Below, in pieces: positions 24,885-31,001 of a stretch of 36,048 nucleotides of DNA (position 1 is the first letter of the stretch; each line of letters begins with the position of its first letter). The notes beneath the pieces were generated by a model. That model was not told the origin of the DNA. It made no database searches and was given only the letters and a program-made list of their open reading frames with translations. Source of the DNA: Acidobacteriaceae bacterium. Lineage in GTDB: Bacteria > Acidobacteriota > Terriglobia > Terriglobales > Acidobacteriaceae. The stretch is taken from the NCBI GenBank assembly GCA_003151155.1, contig PLWX01000087.1:7838-43885 (forward strand), given 5' to 3'. Both the position numbers and the translations under genes were made by a program.

Positions 24885-24890
24885 ATTATA
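24885..24890 (-). promoter_or_regulatory. TATAAT box of the trpE promoter
   Basis: On the minus strand TATAAT lies 9 nt before the trpE ATG, which would leave a leader of only about 2-3 nt. No good -35 hexamer is visible. Confidence 0.5.
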
Positions 24891-24956
24891 CGTGCGGGAA
24901 TGCAGCTTTTTTGAGGCGCACGTACCTTAGGACCAGCCTGCATCAGGCTTTAGCAG

Positions 24957-24986
24957 TTGGTGCAGTGGAAATGCTTGGGCTATACT
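24957..24986 (+). promoter_or_regulatory. Sigma-70-like promoter of the MBL-fold gene
   Basis: TTGGTG and TATACT are separated by 18 bp, and the ATG at 25032 follows about 45 nt later. This matches a housekeeping promoter reasonably. Confidence 0.5.
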
Positions 24987-25031
24987 TTGCCGACTCGCCC
25001 CGTACGTGCAAGATGGGCTGGACAGACGCTG

Positions 25032-25886
25032 ATGCAAATCAAGTTCTGGGGAGTTCGAGGCTCGACGCCGACTCCGCAATCCGAGAACATGCGCTACGGG
25101 GGGAACACTTCCTGCGTGGAAGTGCGCGTCAACGGACAGATCTACATCTTCGACTGCGGCACTGGCTTCCGAAACCTCGGCAAGCAATTGCATAGAGAGT
25201 TCAAGGAAAAGCCCATCAATGCGCACGTGTTTATCTCCCACTTTCACTGGGACCACATCCAGGGGATCCCGTTCTTCAGTCCGCTCTACGACAACACTGA
25301 CAACAGTTTCTTTTTTCATTCTTCGAATCGTTCCCGTGGATTACGGCGCGCGATTGAAGAGCAGATGTCGGATCCATATTTTCCGGTCGATATGACGGAA
25401 ATGGCGGCGCACCGGAATTTTTACGACATCGAAGAAGATCGAATTTCATTTGACGATTGCGTAGTCGAATCGAAGTGGCTGAACCATCCGCAGGGCTGCC
25501 TTGGATTCCGCATGGAAACTGAGGAAGGCATCCTGGTGTATGCAACGGATAACGAGCCGGGACATCCGGTGTTCGACAAAAACGTGCGTAAGCTTGCGGA
25601 GGGCGCCGACATCCTGATTTATGACGCGCAGTATCTGCCGGACCAATATGCCGCGAAGAAAATCGGATGGGGGCACAGCCACTGGCGCGAGGCAGTCAAT
25701 ATCGTTATGGAAAGCGGCGCGAAAGAGCTAGTGCTCTTTCATCACGATCCAGATCACGATGATAAATGCATCGATTCGGTGGTGAAAGCAGCGCGCGATT
25801 ACTATCCCAGCGTGAGGGCCGCCGCTGAAGGAATGGAAATCAGCGTGGGCGTGCACGAGCAGAAGAATGCTAACGGAGCGGGATAA
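25032..25886 (+). CDS. MBL-fold metallo-hydrolase
   Basis: This 284-residue protein is a metallo-beta-lactamase-fold hydrolase with the metal motif HxHxDH (H70, H72, D74, H75 in SHFHWDHIQG). Further ligand-type residues are in NHPQG, YATDNEP and HHDPDHDD. The opening MQIKFWGVRGSTPTP and NTSCVEV are typical of a bacterial subgroup annotated as phosphodiesterase-like hydrolases, sometimes linked to two-component genes. The exact substrate is unknown; cyclic nucleotide or nucleic-acid phosphodiester bonds are possible. The frame opens at 24957, but the family starts at the ATG at 25032. It is followed convergently by the zinc-ribbon gene with 5 bp between. Confidence 0.9.
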   Translation: MQIKFWGVRGSTPTPQSENMRYGGNTSCVEVRVNGQIYIFDCGTGFRNLGKQLHREFKEKPINAHVFISHFHWDHIQGIPFFSPLYDNTDNSFFFHSSNRSRGLRRAIEEQMSDPYFPVDMTEMAAHRNFYDIEEDRISFDDCVVESKWLNHPQGCLGFRMETEEGILVYATDNEPGHPVFDKNVRKLAEGADILIYDAQYLPDQYAAKKIGWGHSHWREAVNIVMESGAKELVLFHHDPDHDDKCIDSVVKAARDYYPSVRAAAEGMEISVGVHEQKNANGAG

Positions 25887-25891
25887 AGAGA

Positions 25892-26107
25892 TTAACTGTC
25901 TTTGCGGTAGAGCATGTCACGCATCACGCGGCGGCGTTCGGCATTGGCTTCGCGGTCGCCGGTGAGAGGATCATTCCCGGCGCGATTTGCCGGAGTGTCC
26001 GAATCAGGCTCGCTGCATTCGGGGCAACGATTGGCGAAGCCGGGCTTCCCGGGCTTCAATTCAAATTCTTCCCCACACTTGACGCAAACTTTGATCGGGA
26101 ACGACAT
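25892..26107 (-). CDS. Small zinc-ribbon protein
   Basis: This 71-residue protein has an N-terminal zinc ribbon with two CxxC pairs (CVKC and CPEC, 17 residues apart), followed by a charged, disordered tail (DPLTGDREANAERRRVMRDMLY). It resembles FmdB-like or 'zinc-ribbon regulatory' small proteins of unknown function. The ATG at 26107 is preceded by AAAGGAA. It lies 14 bp downstream of the gene at 26122-26478 and is probably cotranscribed with it. Confidence 0.78.
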   Translation of the reverse strand: MSFPIKVCVKCGEEFELKPGKPGFANRCPECSEPDSDTPANRAGNDPLTGDREANAERRRVMRDMLYRKDS

Positions 26108-26121
26108 TTCCTTTCTCCACA

Positions 26122-26478
26122 CTAGGCCGGGACAGCCCGGGCTTCCTTGAAAAATGCTTCGAGCTGTTCAAGGGTTTGAGCTTCGCTGACAACGAACATT
26201 TCACGACCGGTATCTTCGCCCGATTCGATGAGTTGTTTCAAGTAGCGTCCAGCGAGTTGAACGGCGAGCGGATCGGTAATGACCTTGCCAGGATTGCGAC
26301 GGCTATACTCCGCCCATGCCGTGTGTGGCAGGGCGATCCAGACGCCACGATCATCCACATTGAATTTGATGTCAATGGCGTCGGCATGGCGTGTCGCGAT
26401 GGCGACTACGAGCGCCTGATAGACGCAATGGACCTTCTTTTTCGACCAGCGCTCAACCGCGTAAAAGTTTTCGTACAT
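26122..26478 (-). CDS. Hypothetical protein, 118 residues
   Basis: I do not recognise a family. The product begins MYENFYAVERWSKKK, is mixed alpha/beta with VDDRGVWIALPHTAWAEYSRR, and ends with a helical EAQTLEQLEAFFKEARAVPA. There is no signal peptide or membrane helix. The frame opens at 26517, but that extension has no ATG or ribosome-binding site. The ATG at 26478 has a TATCAT box ending 9 nt before it, the same arrangement as trpE. It lies downstream of hicA with 45 bp between and upstream of the zinc-ribbon gene. Confidence 0.65.
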   Translation of the reverse strand: MYENFYAVERWSKKKVHCVYQALVVAIATRHADAIDIKFNVDDRGVWIALPHTAWAEYSRRNPGKVITDPLAVQLAGRYLKQLIESGEDTGREMFVVSEAQTLEQLEAFFKEARAVPA

Positions 26479-26487
26479 GTCAGGAAA

Positions 26488-26493
26488 ATGATA
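26488..26493 (-). promoter_or_regulatory. TATCAT box 9 nt before the hypothetical gene start
   Basis: On the minus strand TATCAT is followed by 9 nt and the ATG at 26478, suggesting an almost leaderless transcript starting between hicA and this gene. Confidence 0.4.
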
Positions 26494-26523
26494 GCGGAGT
26501 GGGGCGGCTGGGAGCAAACCGGC

Positions 26524-26739
26524 TTACAAGTCGTCAGGCCTTAAGTTTGTCTTCTTGGAAATTTTCTTCAGCATGACAGGCCCGATTTCGTCACCGTCGT
26601 GGAATGCCCAGGTATACTCCCCAAGTTTGGGGTGTTCCAGTTGGACATGCGATGAACCCTTCTTCGCTTTGATGGAATATCCGTTCCGAAGAAGGGCCCG
26701 GAGCACCTTACTCGCTTTCGTGCTCGGCCACTGAGTCAA
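26524..26739 (-). CDS. hicA: HicA-family toxin (mRNA interferase)
   Basis: This 71-residue protein of the HicA type has a double-stranded-RNA-binding-like fold, with the catalytic His31 in GSSHVQLEHP and the FHDGDEIGPVMLKKISKKTNL end typical of the family. HicA cleaves mRNA and is neutralised by HicB. The start is TTG at 26739, overlapping the stop codon of hicB (TTGA), so the two are translationally coupled. The antitoxin comes first here, the reverse of the more common hicA-hicB order. Confidence 0.88.
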   Translation of the reverse strand: MTQWPSTKASKVLRALLRNGYSIKAKKGSSHVQLEHPKLGEYTWAFHDGDEIGPVMLKKISKKTNLRPDDL

Positions 26740-26963
26740 GCGACAGCAAATCGCAGTGTAGGCTGTGGTTTTCTCTGCGCCTCAATTTTGTCTGCCACAA
26801 CCCGATAAGCCAGTGCTTGCACTTTTGCGAGGGCTTCGTTCTTCGTTTTTCCGTATGCGAGGACTCCAGGCAAAGCCGGAACTTCAGCGATCCAACGACC
26901 ATCTTCTTCACGGCCAAACTCGACACGATATATTTTTTCCCGCGTCATTGGTGAACTCGCCAT
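26736..26963 (-). CDS. hicB: HicB-family antitoxin
   Basis: This 75-residue protein shows the HicB fold, a partly degenerate RNase H type domain: YRVEFGREEDGRWIAEVPALPGVLAYGKTKNEALAKVQALAYRVVADKI. It has no C-terminal DNA-binding domain, so autoregulation would need another factor or the complex. The ATG at 26963 has GAGGAG just upstream; the ATG at 26948 is possible. It overlaps hicA by three bases. Confidence 0.85.
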   Translation of the reverse strand: MASSPMTREKIYRVEFGREEDGRWIAEVPALPGVLAYGKTKNEALAKVQALAYRVVADKIEAQRKPQPTLRFAVA

Positions 26964-27082
26964 GTGCTCCTCACTTCCCCATAGTTTACTCCGCAACCTC
27001 ATTTTCAGGAACGTAAAACCCAGGGTCGAAGGCGAAGAACTTGCGCGCGGGCGCGTCACTCGCTTACAAAGCGATAAGCCCG

Positions 27083-27088
27083 TAAGAT
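27083..27088 (+). promoter_or_regulatory. TAAGAT box 6 nt before the pgeF start
   Basis: TAAGAT ends 6 nt before the GTG at 27095, and no ribosome-binding site is present. Transcription would start at the start codon. Confidence 0.4.
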
Positions 27089-27094
27089 TACCCT

Positions 27095-27997
27095 GTGTCT
27101 ACCGTTGTGAAAACTTCCCGCAAAAGCGCTGCAAAAAGCAAAACTTCGAAGCTTGAGGTGTTGCGCGCCCCTAACTTCAACGTACCGTGGCTGGTGCATG
27201 GTTTCAGCACGCGGCTCGGAGGTCTGTCGGACGTTTATGGTCCGCGCGCCTTGAACCTCGGCATCACCGAGCACGACACGCGTGAGAACGTGGAGCGCAA
27301 TCGCGCCCGGTTCGCGCAGGCAATCGGAGCAGGTGACGAGAAGAAGCCATGGCCGCTGGTGCAGGTGAAGCAGGTGCATTCGGGCGTTGTGCATCGGGTC
27401 ACGAGCGATGCGCATGAGGCACTCACGGGAGATGGGCTGATCACGAATGTTCCCGGGCTGCTGATCGGCGTGAAGACGGCTGATTGCATCCCGGTGCTGG
27501 TGGTCGATACGAAAAAGCGCGCCGTAGGGGCCTTCCATGCGGGATGGCGCGGGACCGTCGCGCGCATCGTGGAGAAGGGCATCGGAGAGATGCGGAAGTA
27601 CTTCGGGTCAAATCCGCGCGACATCCAGGCGGCGATCGGGCCGGGAGTGCATCGCTGCTGTTACACCGTGGGAGAAGAACTAGTGCGTGCGTTCGAGTCG
27701 CAATTCGCGTACGCGAAAGAACTTTTTCACGAGGAGTATGACTTCGAATCGCTGCACAACAAGTATCCGATGCTGTTTCTGAATCAACGCGCGCCAGGAC
27801 ACGGCGAGCCAGCGACGAAGATCCAACTGGACCTGGTGGAAGCGAATCGGCGGCAACTGATCGATGCGGGCGTGTCGGAGAAGAACATCTTTGCTTTTGC
27901 CGATTGCACGTCATGCGATACCAAGCGGTTCTTCTCGCATCGTGCGGAATTCGGAAAAACTGGGCGCATGCTGGCCACCATCGGAATCAAGCCTTGA
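27095..27997 (+). CDS. pgeF: YfiH/PgeF laccase-domain protein
   Basis: This 300-residue protein belongs to the DUF152/laccase-domain family (YfiH, PgeF). In E. coli it corrects wrongly incorporated residues in peptidoglycan precursors; relatives are reported as purine nucleoside phosphorylases or polyphenol oxidases. Motifs are HGFSTRLGG, QVKQVHSGVVH, GDGLIT, KTADCIPVLVVD, AFHAGWRGTVARIV, AAIGPGVHRCCYTVG and the metal-binding CTSCD region near the C-terminus. The start is GTG at 27095, without a Shine-Dalgarno sequence. The first 20 residues are Lys/Ser-rich and may be a local extension. The stop overlaps the start of the next gene. Confidence 0.9.
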   Translation: MSTVVKTSRKSAAKSKTSKLEVLRAPNFNVPWLVHGFSTRLGGLSDVYGPRALNLGITEHDTRENVERNRARFAQAIGAGDEKKPWPLVQVKQVHSGVVHRVTSDAHEALTGDGLITNVPGLLIGVKTADCIPVLVVDTKKRAVGAFHAGWRGTVARIVEKGIGEMRKYFGSNPRDIQAAIGPGVHRCCYTVGEELVRAFESQFAYAKELFHEEYDFESLHNKYPMLFLNQRAPGHGEPATKIQLDLVEANRRQLIDAGVSEKNIFAFADCTSCDTKRFFSHRAEFGKTGRMLATIGIKP

Positions 27998-28341
27998 TAG
28001 CGGCTGCCGATTTCGACGCAGTGCTTGTTGAAGCTCTTCCGGAACTTGTGGCGGACCGCTCGGCTTACGAGCGAAGGCGGATCGAAGATCCCGAATTCGC
28101 GCAGAGCTTTTTCAGCTACAGTTTCGTGCCAACACTGCAATCGGCGATTGACCAGAACGTGGAAGATTTTTGCGTGCGGGCGTTTGCGATGATCGAACGC
28201 CTGGTGCACGAAGGTGATCCGGAGGTGCAGGCGATTTTGCGCGATGAGTTTTTCAATTACGGACCCGTCTGCGAGAAGTGGATGAAGCGTGCTGGATCGC
28301 GCATGGGACCGCTGACGCGCAAAGCTGCGACGGGCAAATGA
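27994..28341 (+). CDS. Hypothetical protein coupled to pgeF
   Basis: I do not recognise a family with confidence. The 115-residue product is acidic and helical (FDAVLVEALPELVADRSAYERRR, FAQSFFSYSFVPTLQSAIDQ, FCVRAFAMIERLVHEGD, YGPVCEKWMKRAG). It has no signal or membrane segment. The start is a TTG at 27994 whose TGA overlap with the pgeF stop indicates translational coupling. The open frame continues upstream inside pgeF, but those residues are a shadow. It ends at a shared terminator. Confidence 0.7.
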   Translation: MIAAADFDAVLVEALPELVADRSAYERRRIEDPEFAQSFFSYSFVPTLQSAIDQNVEDFCVRAFAMIERLVHEGDPEVQAILRDEFFNYGPVCEKWMKRAGSRMGPLTRKAATGK

Positions 28342-28367
28342 AAAAGGCTGACCGCTAGGCAGCCTTT
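28336..28367 (-). terminator. Terminator between the pgeF operon and the HU gene
   Basis: AAAGGCTG pairs with CAGCCTTT around a 9-nt loop. On the minus strand the stem is followed by TTTCATTT, so it serves the HU gene best; on the plus strand the tail is weaker. Confidence 0.8.
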
Positions 28368-28384
28368 CAATTCGATGCCGAGGG

Positions 28385-28708
28385 CTAGACCGAGGGGCTG
28401 GGCGGCGGCACGGCGGCAGCAGCGCTCTCGTGCGACTCGTTGACCATGTCCTTCAACTCTTTGCTGGGCTTAAAGAACGGAATTTTCTTCGCCGGAACTT
28501 CGACGCGGTCGCCGGTTTTGGGGTTTCGGCCAACGCGTGGTTTACGCTGGCGCGTGCGGAAGCTGCCGAAGCCGCGAATCTCGATCTTGTCGCCGGCACG
28601 CAACGAATGCACGACACTATCAAAAATCGTTTCGACGATCACTTCGCTGTCCTTGCGCGTGAGTTCCGCCAGCCGTGAAACCTCGTCGATCAGATCCGCC
28701 TTTGTCAT
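28385..28708 (-). CDS. HU/IHF-family DNA-binding protein
   Basis: This 107-residue nucleoid protein has the family signature around GFGSFRTRQRKPRVGRNPKTG and the N-terminal helices MTKADLIDEVSRLAEL. It binds and bends DNA. The C-terminal tail (about 20 residues, rich in Ala and Pro) goes past the normal HU length of about 90. The ATG is preceded by GAGGGAG. Whether it behaves as HU or as an IHF subunit cannot be told from the sequence alone. The gene is monocistronic. Confidence 0.93.
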   Translation of the reverse strand: MTKADLIDEVSRLAELTRKDSEVIVETIFDSVVHSLRAGDKIEIRGFGSFRTRQRKPRVGRNPKTGDRVEVPAKKIPFFKPSKELKDMVNESHESAAAAVPPPSPSV

Positions 28709-28865
28709 TGCTTCGCTCCCTCTTTCTTCGACGCTCTGCCAACTTGCAGGTGTAAGAGTACGCTTTTTGGGGTCGTAAGTCGCTTCTAAAATCGCAGAAA
28801 CACTAGCCTTTTGGCAAGTCTGAGTTTCGGTACTGTGATTTTGCTCTACCGTCCAGACCCGCTTT

Positions 28866-29873
28866 TTACTTCCACAGGTAATAAAAACCGACGTTGCTCT
28901 GCATCAGCTTAGCGCGATCGGGGATAAAGTCTGACACATCGCCGAAGAGTAAGTCCAGCAAGGACTTACGATCGGGCTGAGCGGTTACCAAGGTGGGCTC
29001 TCCGTGAATTCCGACGCTTTTAGCGGTGTCCTCGACAGCTGCCTGAAAATCGGCGATCTGGTCAATCAATTTCATGGGCATTGCCTGGCGGCCGGTCCAG
29101 ACGCGGCCATCGGCAATGCCTTTAATCTGATCATCCTGCACTTTGCGGCCAGCTGCCACATTGTGGATGAACTGCTGGTGCATGTCGTCGATCAAGGCCT
29201 GCATGTACGCCTTCTCGGCGGGTGTCATATCGCGCGTGGGGGAGCCAGTGTCTTTGAATTCTCCGGCCTTGAGAGTGATCTGCTTCAACTTCGCCCACTT
29301 GATGAGATCGCCGTAGTTGTACCACTCGGCGATAACACCGATGCTGCCGACAATGCTGGCTTCGTTGGCATAGATTTTGTTGGTTGCAGAGGCGACATAA
29401 TACGCGCCGCTGGCACCCACGGTTTCAATCGAGGCGACAATGCGCTTGTGTTTTTCGTCGCGAAGGCGGCGGACTTCGCGATAAATTTCTTCCGAAGCTG
29501 CTGCGCCTCCTCCGGGCGAATTGATGTGCAGCACGATAGCCTTGATGGAGCTGTCGTCCCCGTATTTCTTCAGCTGATCGACGACGATTTTCGGATCGAC
29601 GATGACGCCGTCGAGATCGACGACTGCAATGCGATCGCCGAAGCCGCCAAAGTCAGCACGGTTATCCGAGCGCACCGCCGCGTAGACGATTACGAAGAGG
29701 ACGGCTACGAAAAAAAAGAATGCGCCGCCGCCCAGAACCACCCAAAGAAATACGCGCGAACCTTTGTTGCTGGCCATAAGCAGAGTCAGTGTATCCCGTT
29801 TCTCGGTCATGGGTAAGGCGGCTGGTCCCCGATCTCGAGCCGGGGTGTTGTAGTACGGGTAGAAACGAGCCAT
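28866..29873 (-). CDS. sppA: Signal peptide peptidase SppA (short form)
   Basis: This is a membrane-bound serine protease of the S49 family, about 335 residues. It has an N-terminal membrane helix (VFLWVVLGGGAFFFFVAVLFVIVYAAV) and a catalytic domain with INSPGGGAAASEEIYREV, the nucleophile Ser in GASGAYYVAS (about residue 155) and the general base Lys in GEFKDTGSPTRDM (about residue 206). It degrades signal peptides left in the membrane after export. The ATG at 29873 gives an N-terminus rich in Pro and Tyr that may not be part of the family; the ATG codons at 29810 and 29777 are alternatives. The PilZ gene at 29992 points away from it. Confidence 0.9.
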   Translation of the reverse strand: MARFYPYYNTPARDRGPAALPMTEKRDTLTLLMASNKGSRVFLWVVLGGGAFFFFVAVLFVIVYAAVRSDNRADFGGFGDRIAVVDLDGVIVDPKIVVDQLKKYGDDSSIKAIVLHINSPGGGAAASEEIYREVRRLRDEKHKRIVASIETVGASGAYYVASATNKIYANEASIVGSIGVIAEWYNYGDLIKWAKLKQITLKAGEFKDTGSPTRDMTPAEKAYMQALIDDMHQQFIHNVAAGRKVQDDQIKGIADGRVWTGRQAMPMKLIDQIADFQAAVEDTAKSVGIHGEPTLVTAQPDRKSLLDLLFGDVSDFIPDRAKLMQSNVGFYYLWK

Positions 29874-29991
29874 CCGCGAGCAGAAATTTCCTATCCGCAG
29901 ACCTTAGGAAACGAGCTCTGGCCCAATAGATCCAGCAGCTTAGGATGTGGCGGACGAGTTGCATAATGAGCTGGCCTGGAGACGGTAAACC

Positions 29992-30339
29992 ATGACTAAG
30001 AGCCATCGAGCGTCGCAAGCAATGGGTATGGGAAACGTAGATCAGCGGCGCTCTCCCCGTAAATCCATTCATGCTGGCGGCACGATTTCCGAGGGCGATA
30101 CCACGCACGTGGCGTGGATCAAAGACGTTAACGATTCGGGGATTTGTTTGTTCACAAAACATTCTCCGCAGGTGGGCGAAGTCGTCCACGTAACCGTAAA
30201 TACCAGCAAATTGCCGCCGGCCGCGCGTCGGGAATATGAGGGTAAAGTAATTCGTGTGCAGAGCTCAGGTGTGGGTGCGGCGGTTCGCGTGGCGATTACG
30301 TTTAGCCTGGTGGGAGCCGTGCTGTTGCGCAGCGCGTAA
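29992..30339 (+). CDS. PilZ-domain protein (c-di-GMP binding)
   Basis: This 115-residue single-domain PilZ protein has RRSPRKS (RxxxR type) and DVNDSGIC, where the usual DxSxxG is changed to DxNxSG. Binding is still likely because the first Asp and the Gly are kept, but affinity could differ. The rest matches the PilZ beta-barrel (GEVVHVTVNTSKLP, YEGKVIRVQSSGVGAAVRVAITF). The ATG is preceded by GGAGAC about 8 nt upstream. It is not close in sequence to the PilZ protein at 20436. Confidence 0.85.
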   Translation: MTKSHRASQAMGMGNVDQRRSPRKSIHAGGTISEGDTTHVAWIKDVNDSGICLFTKHSPQVGEVVHVTVNTSKLPPAARREYEGKVIRVQSSGVGAAVRVAITFSLVGAVLLRSA

Positions 30340-30350
30340 GAAAGTGTCTA

Positions 30351-30737
30351 TCACTGCCTGGTCACGTGATGACCAAGCCACGCGCTTAACTGCTGCTCAC
30401 TCGTAGTGCCGGAAGCGACTCCGTGGAACACGTAGTATTCCTCTTCCAAAGGTGCGGAGAGCTCCAGCCCGTTGAGCTGAAGAAACGTAAGCGCTACCAC
30501 CAAGGCTGTGCGTTTGTTTCCATCATTGAATGGATGATTCTGAATGATTCCCACCGCATAGGCGCCAGCAAGTTGTGGTAGGGACGGAGAACTGTAGTGA
30601 TAGAGGTGTTTCGGCCGATGGAGAGCAGACTCAAGCAATCCATTATCGCGAACCCCGGCTCGCCCACCGTGCTCCGAGATTTGACGCTCGTGAATCGCCA
30701 TGGCTTCGGGTATGTCGATCCAAATCGGCTCGTTCAC
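30351..30737 (-). CDS. doc: Doc-family toxin (Fic fold)
   Basis: This 128-residue protein has the Doc/Fic active-site motif HPFNDGNKR, with His68, and the N-terminal helices around GLLESALHRP typical of Doc. Doc phosphorylates elongation factor Tu and stops translation. Its start overlaps the antitoxin stop by four bases (ATGA). It is paired with an AbrB-type antitoxin rather than with Phd, a known but less common pairing. Confidence 0.92.
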   Translation of the reverse strand: MNEPIWIDIPEAMAIHERQISEHGGRAGVRDNGLLESALHRPKHLYHYSSPSLPQLAGAYAVGIIQNHPFNDGNKRTALVVALTFLQLNGLELSAPLEEEYYVFHGVASGTTSEQQLSAWLGHHVTRQ

Positions 30738-30964
30738 GATTTTGCAAGTTTGCGGAGCACGTCACGATGTTTACGCATGACACGTTCTGCCACTTCCATT
30801 TTTGCAGCGAAATCCGGTTGGTATGCCGTAAGGCGAACGCCGTCAGGCGTCTCCGTGATGTAAAGGCTGTCGCCCTTGTCAACGCGGAGTTTAGCGAGCA
30901 CATCCTTGGGGAGGACGATTCCAACAGAACTTCCAACGGTTGTGACTTTTACGCGTGTGCCCAT
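30734..30964 (-). CDS. AbrB/MazE-type antitoxin of Doc
   Basis: This 76-residue protein has the swapped-hairpin AbrB/MazE/SpoVT fold in its first 45 residues (RVKVTTVGSSVGIVLPKDVLAKLRVDKGDSLYI). The C-terminal helical tail (MEVAERVMRKHRDVLRKLAK) should wrap the toxin. It overlaps doc by four bases. The DNA-binding half should repress the operon through the perfect palindrome at 30971-30990. The ATG at 30964 has no Shine-Dalgarno sequence; a TATAAT within the palindrome ends 6 nt before it. Confidence 0.9.
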   Translation of the reverse strand: MGTRVKVTTVGSSVGIVLPKDVLAKLRVDKGDSLYITETPDGVRLTAYQPDFAAKMEVAERVMRKHRDVLRKLAKS

Positions 30965-30970
30965 GGCTGG

Positions 30971-30990
30971 ATTATAACACGTGTTATAAT
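30971..30990 (-). promoter_or_regulatory. Perfect 20-bp palindromic operator and -10 box of abrB-doc
   Basis: ATTATAACACGTGTTATAAT is a complete palindrome of 10-bp arms. TATAAT at its promoter-proximal end lies 6 nt before the antitoxin ATG. Binding of the dimeric antitoxin here would cover the promoter directly. Confidence 0.85.
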
Positions 30991-31001
30991 ATGGAAGATG
31001 C

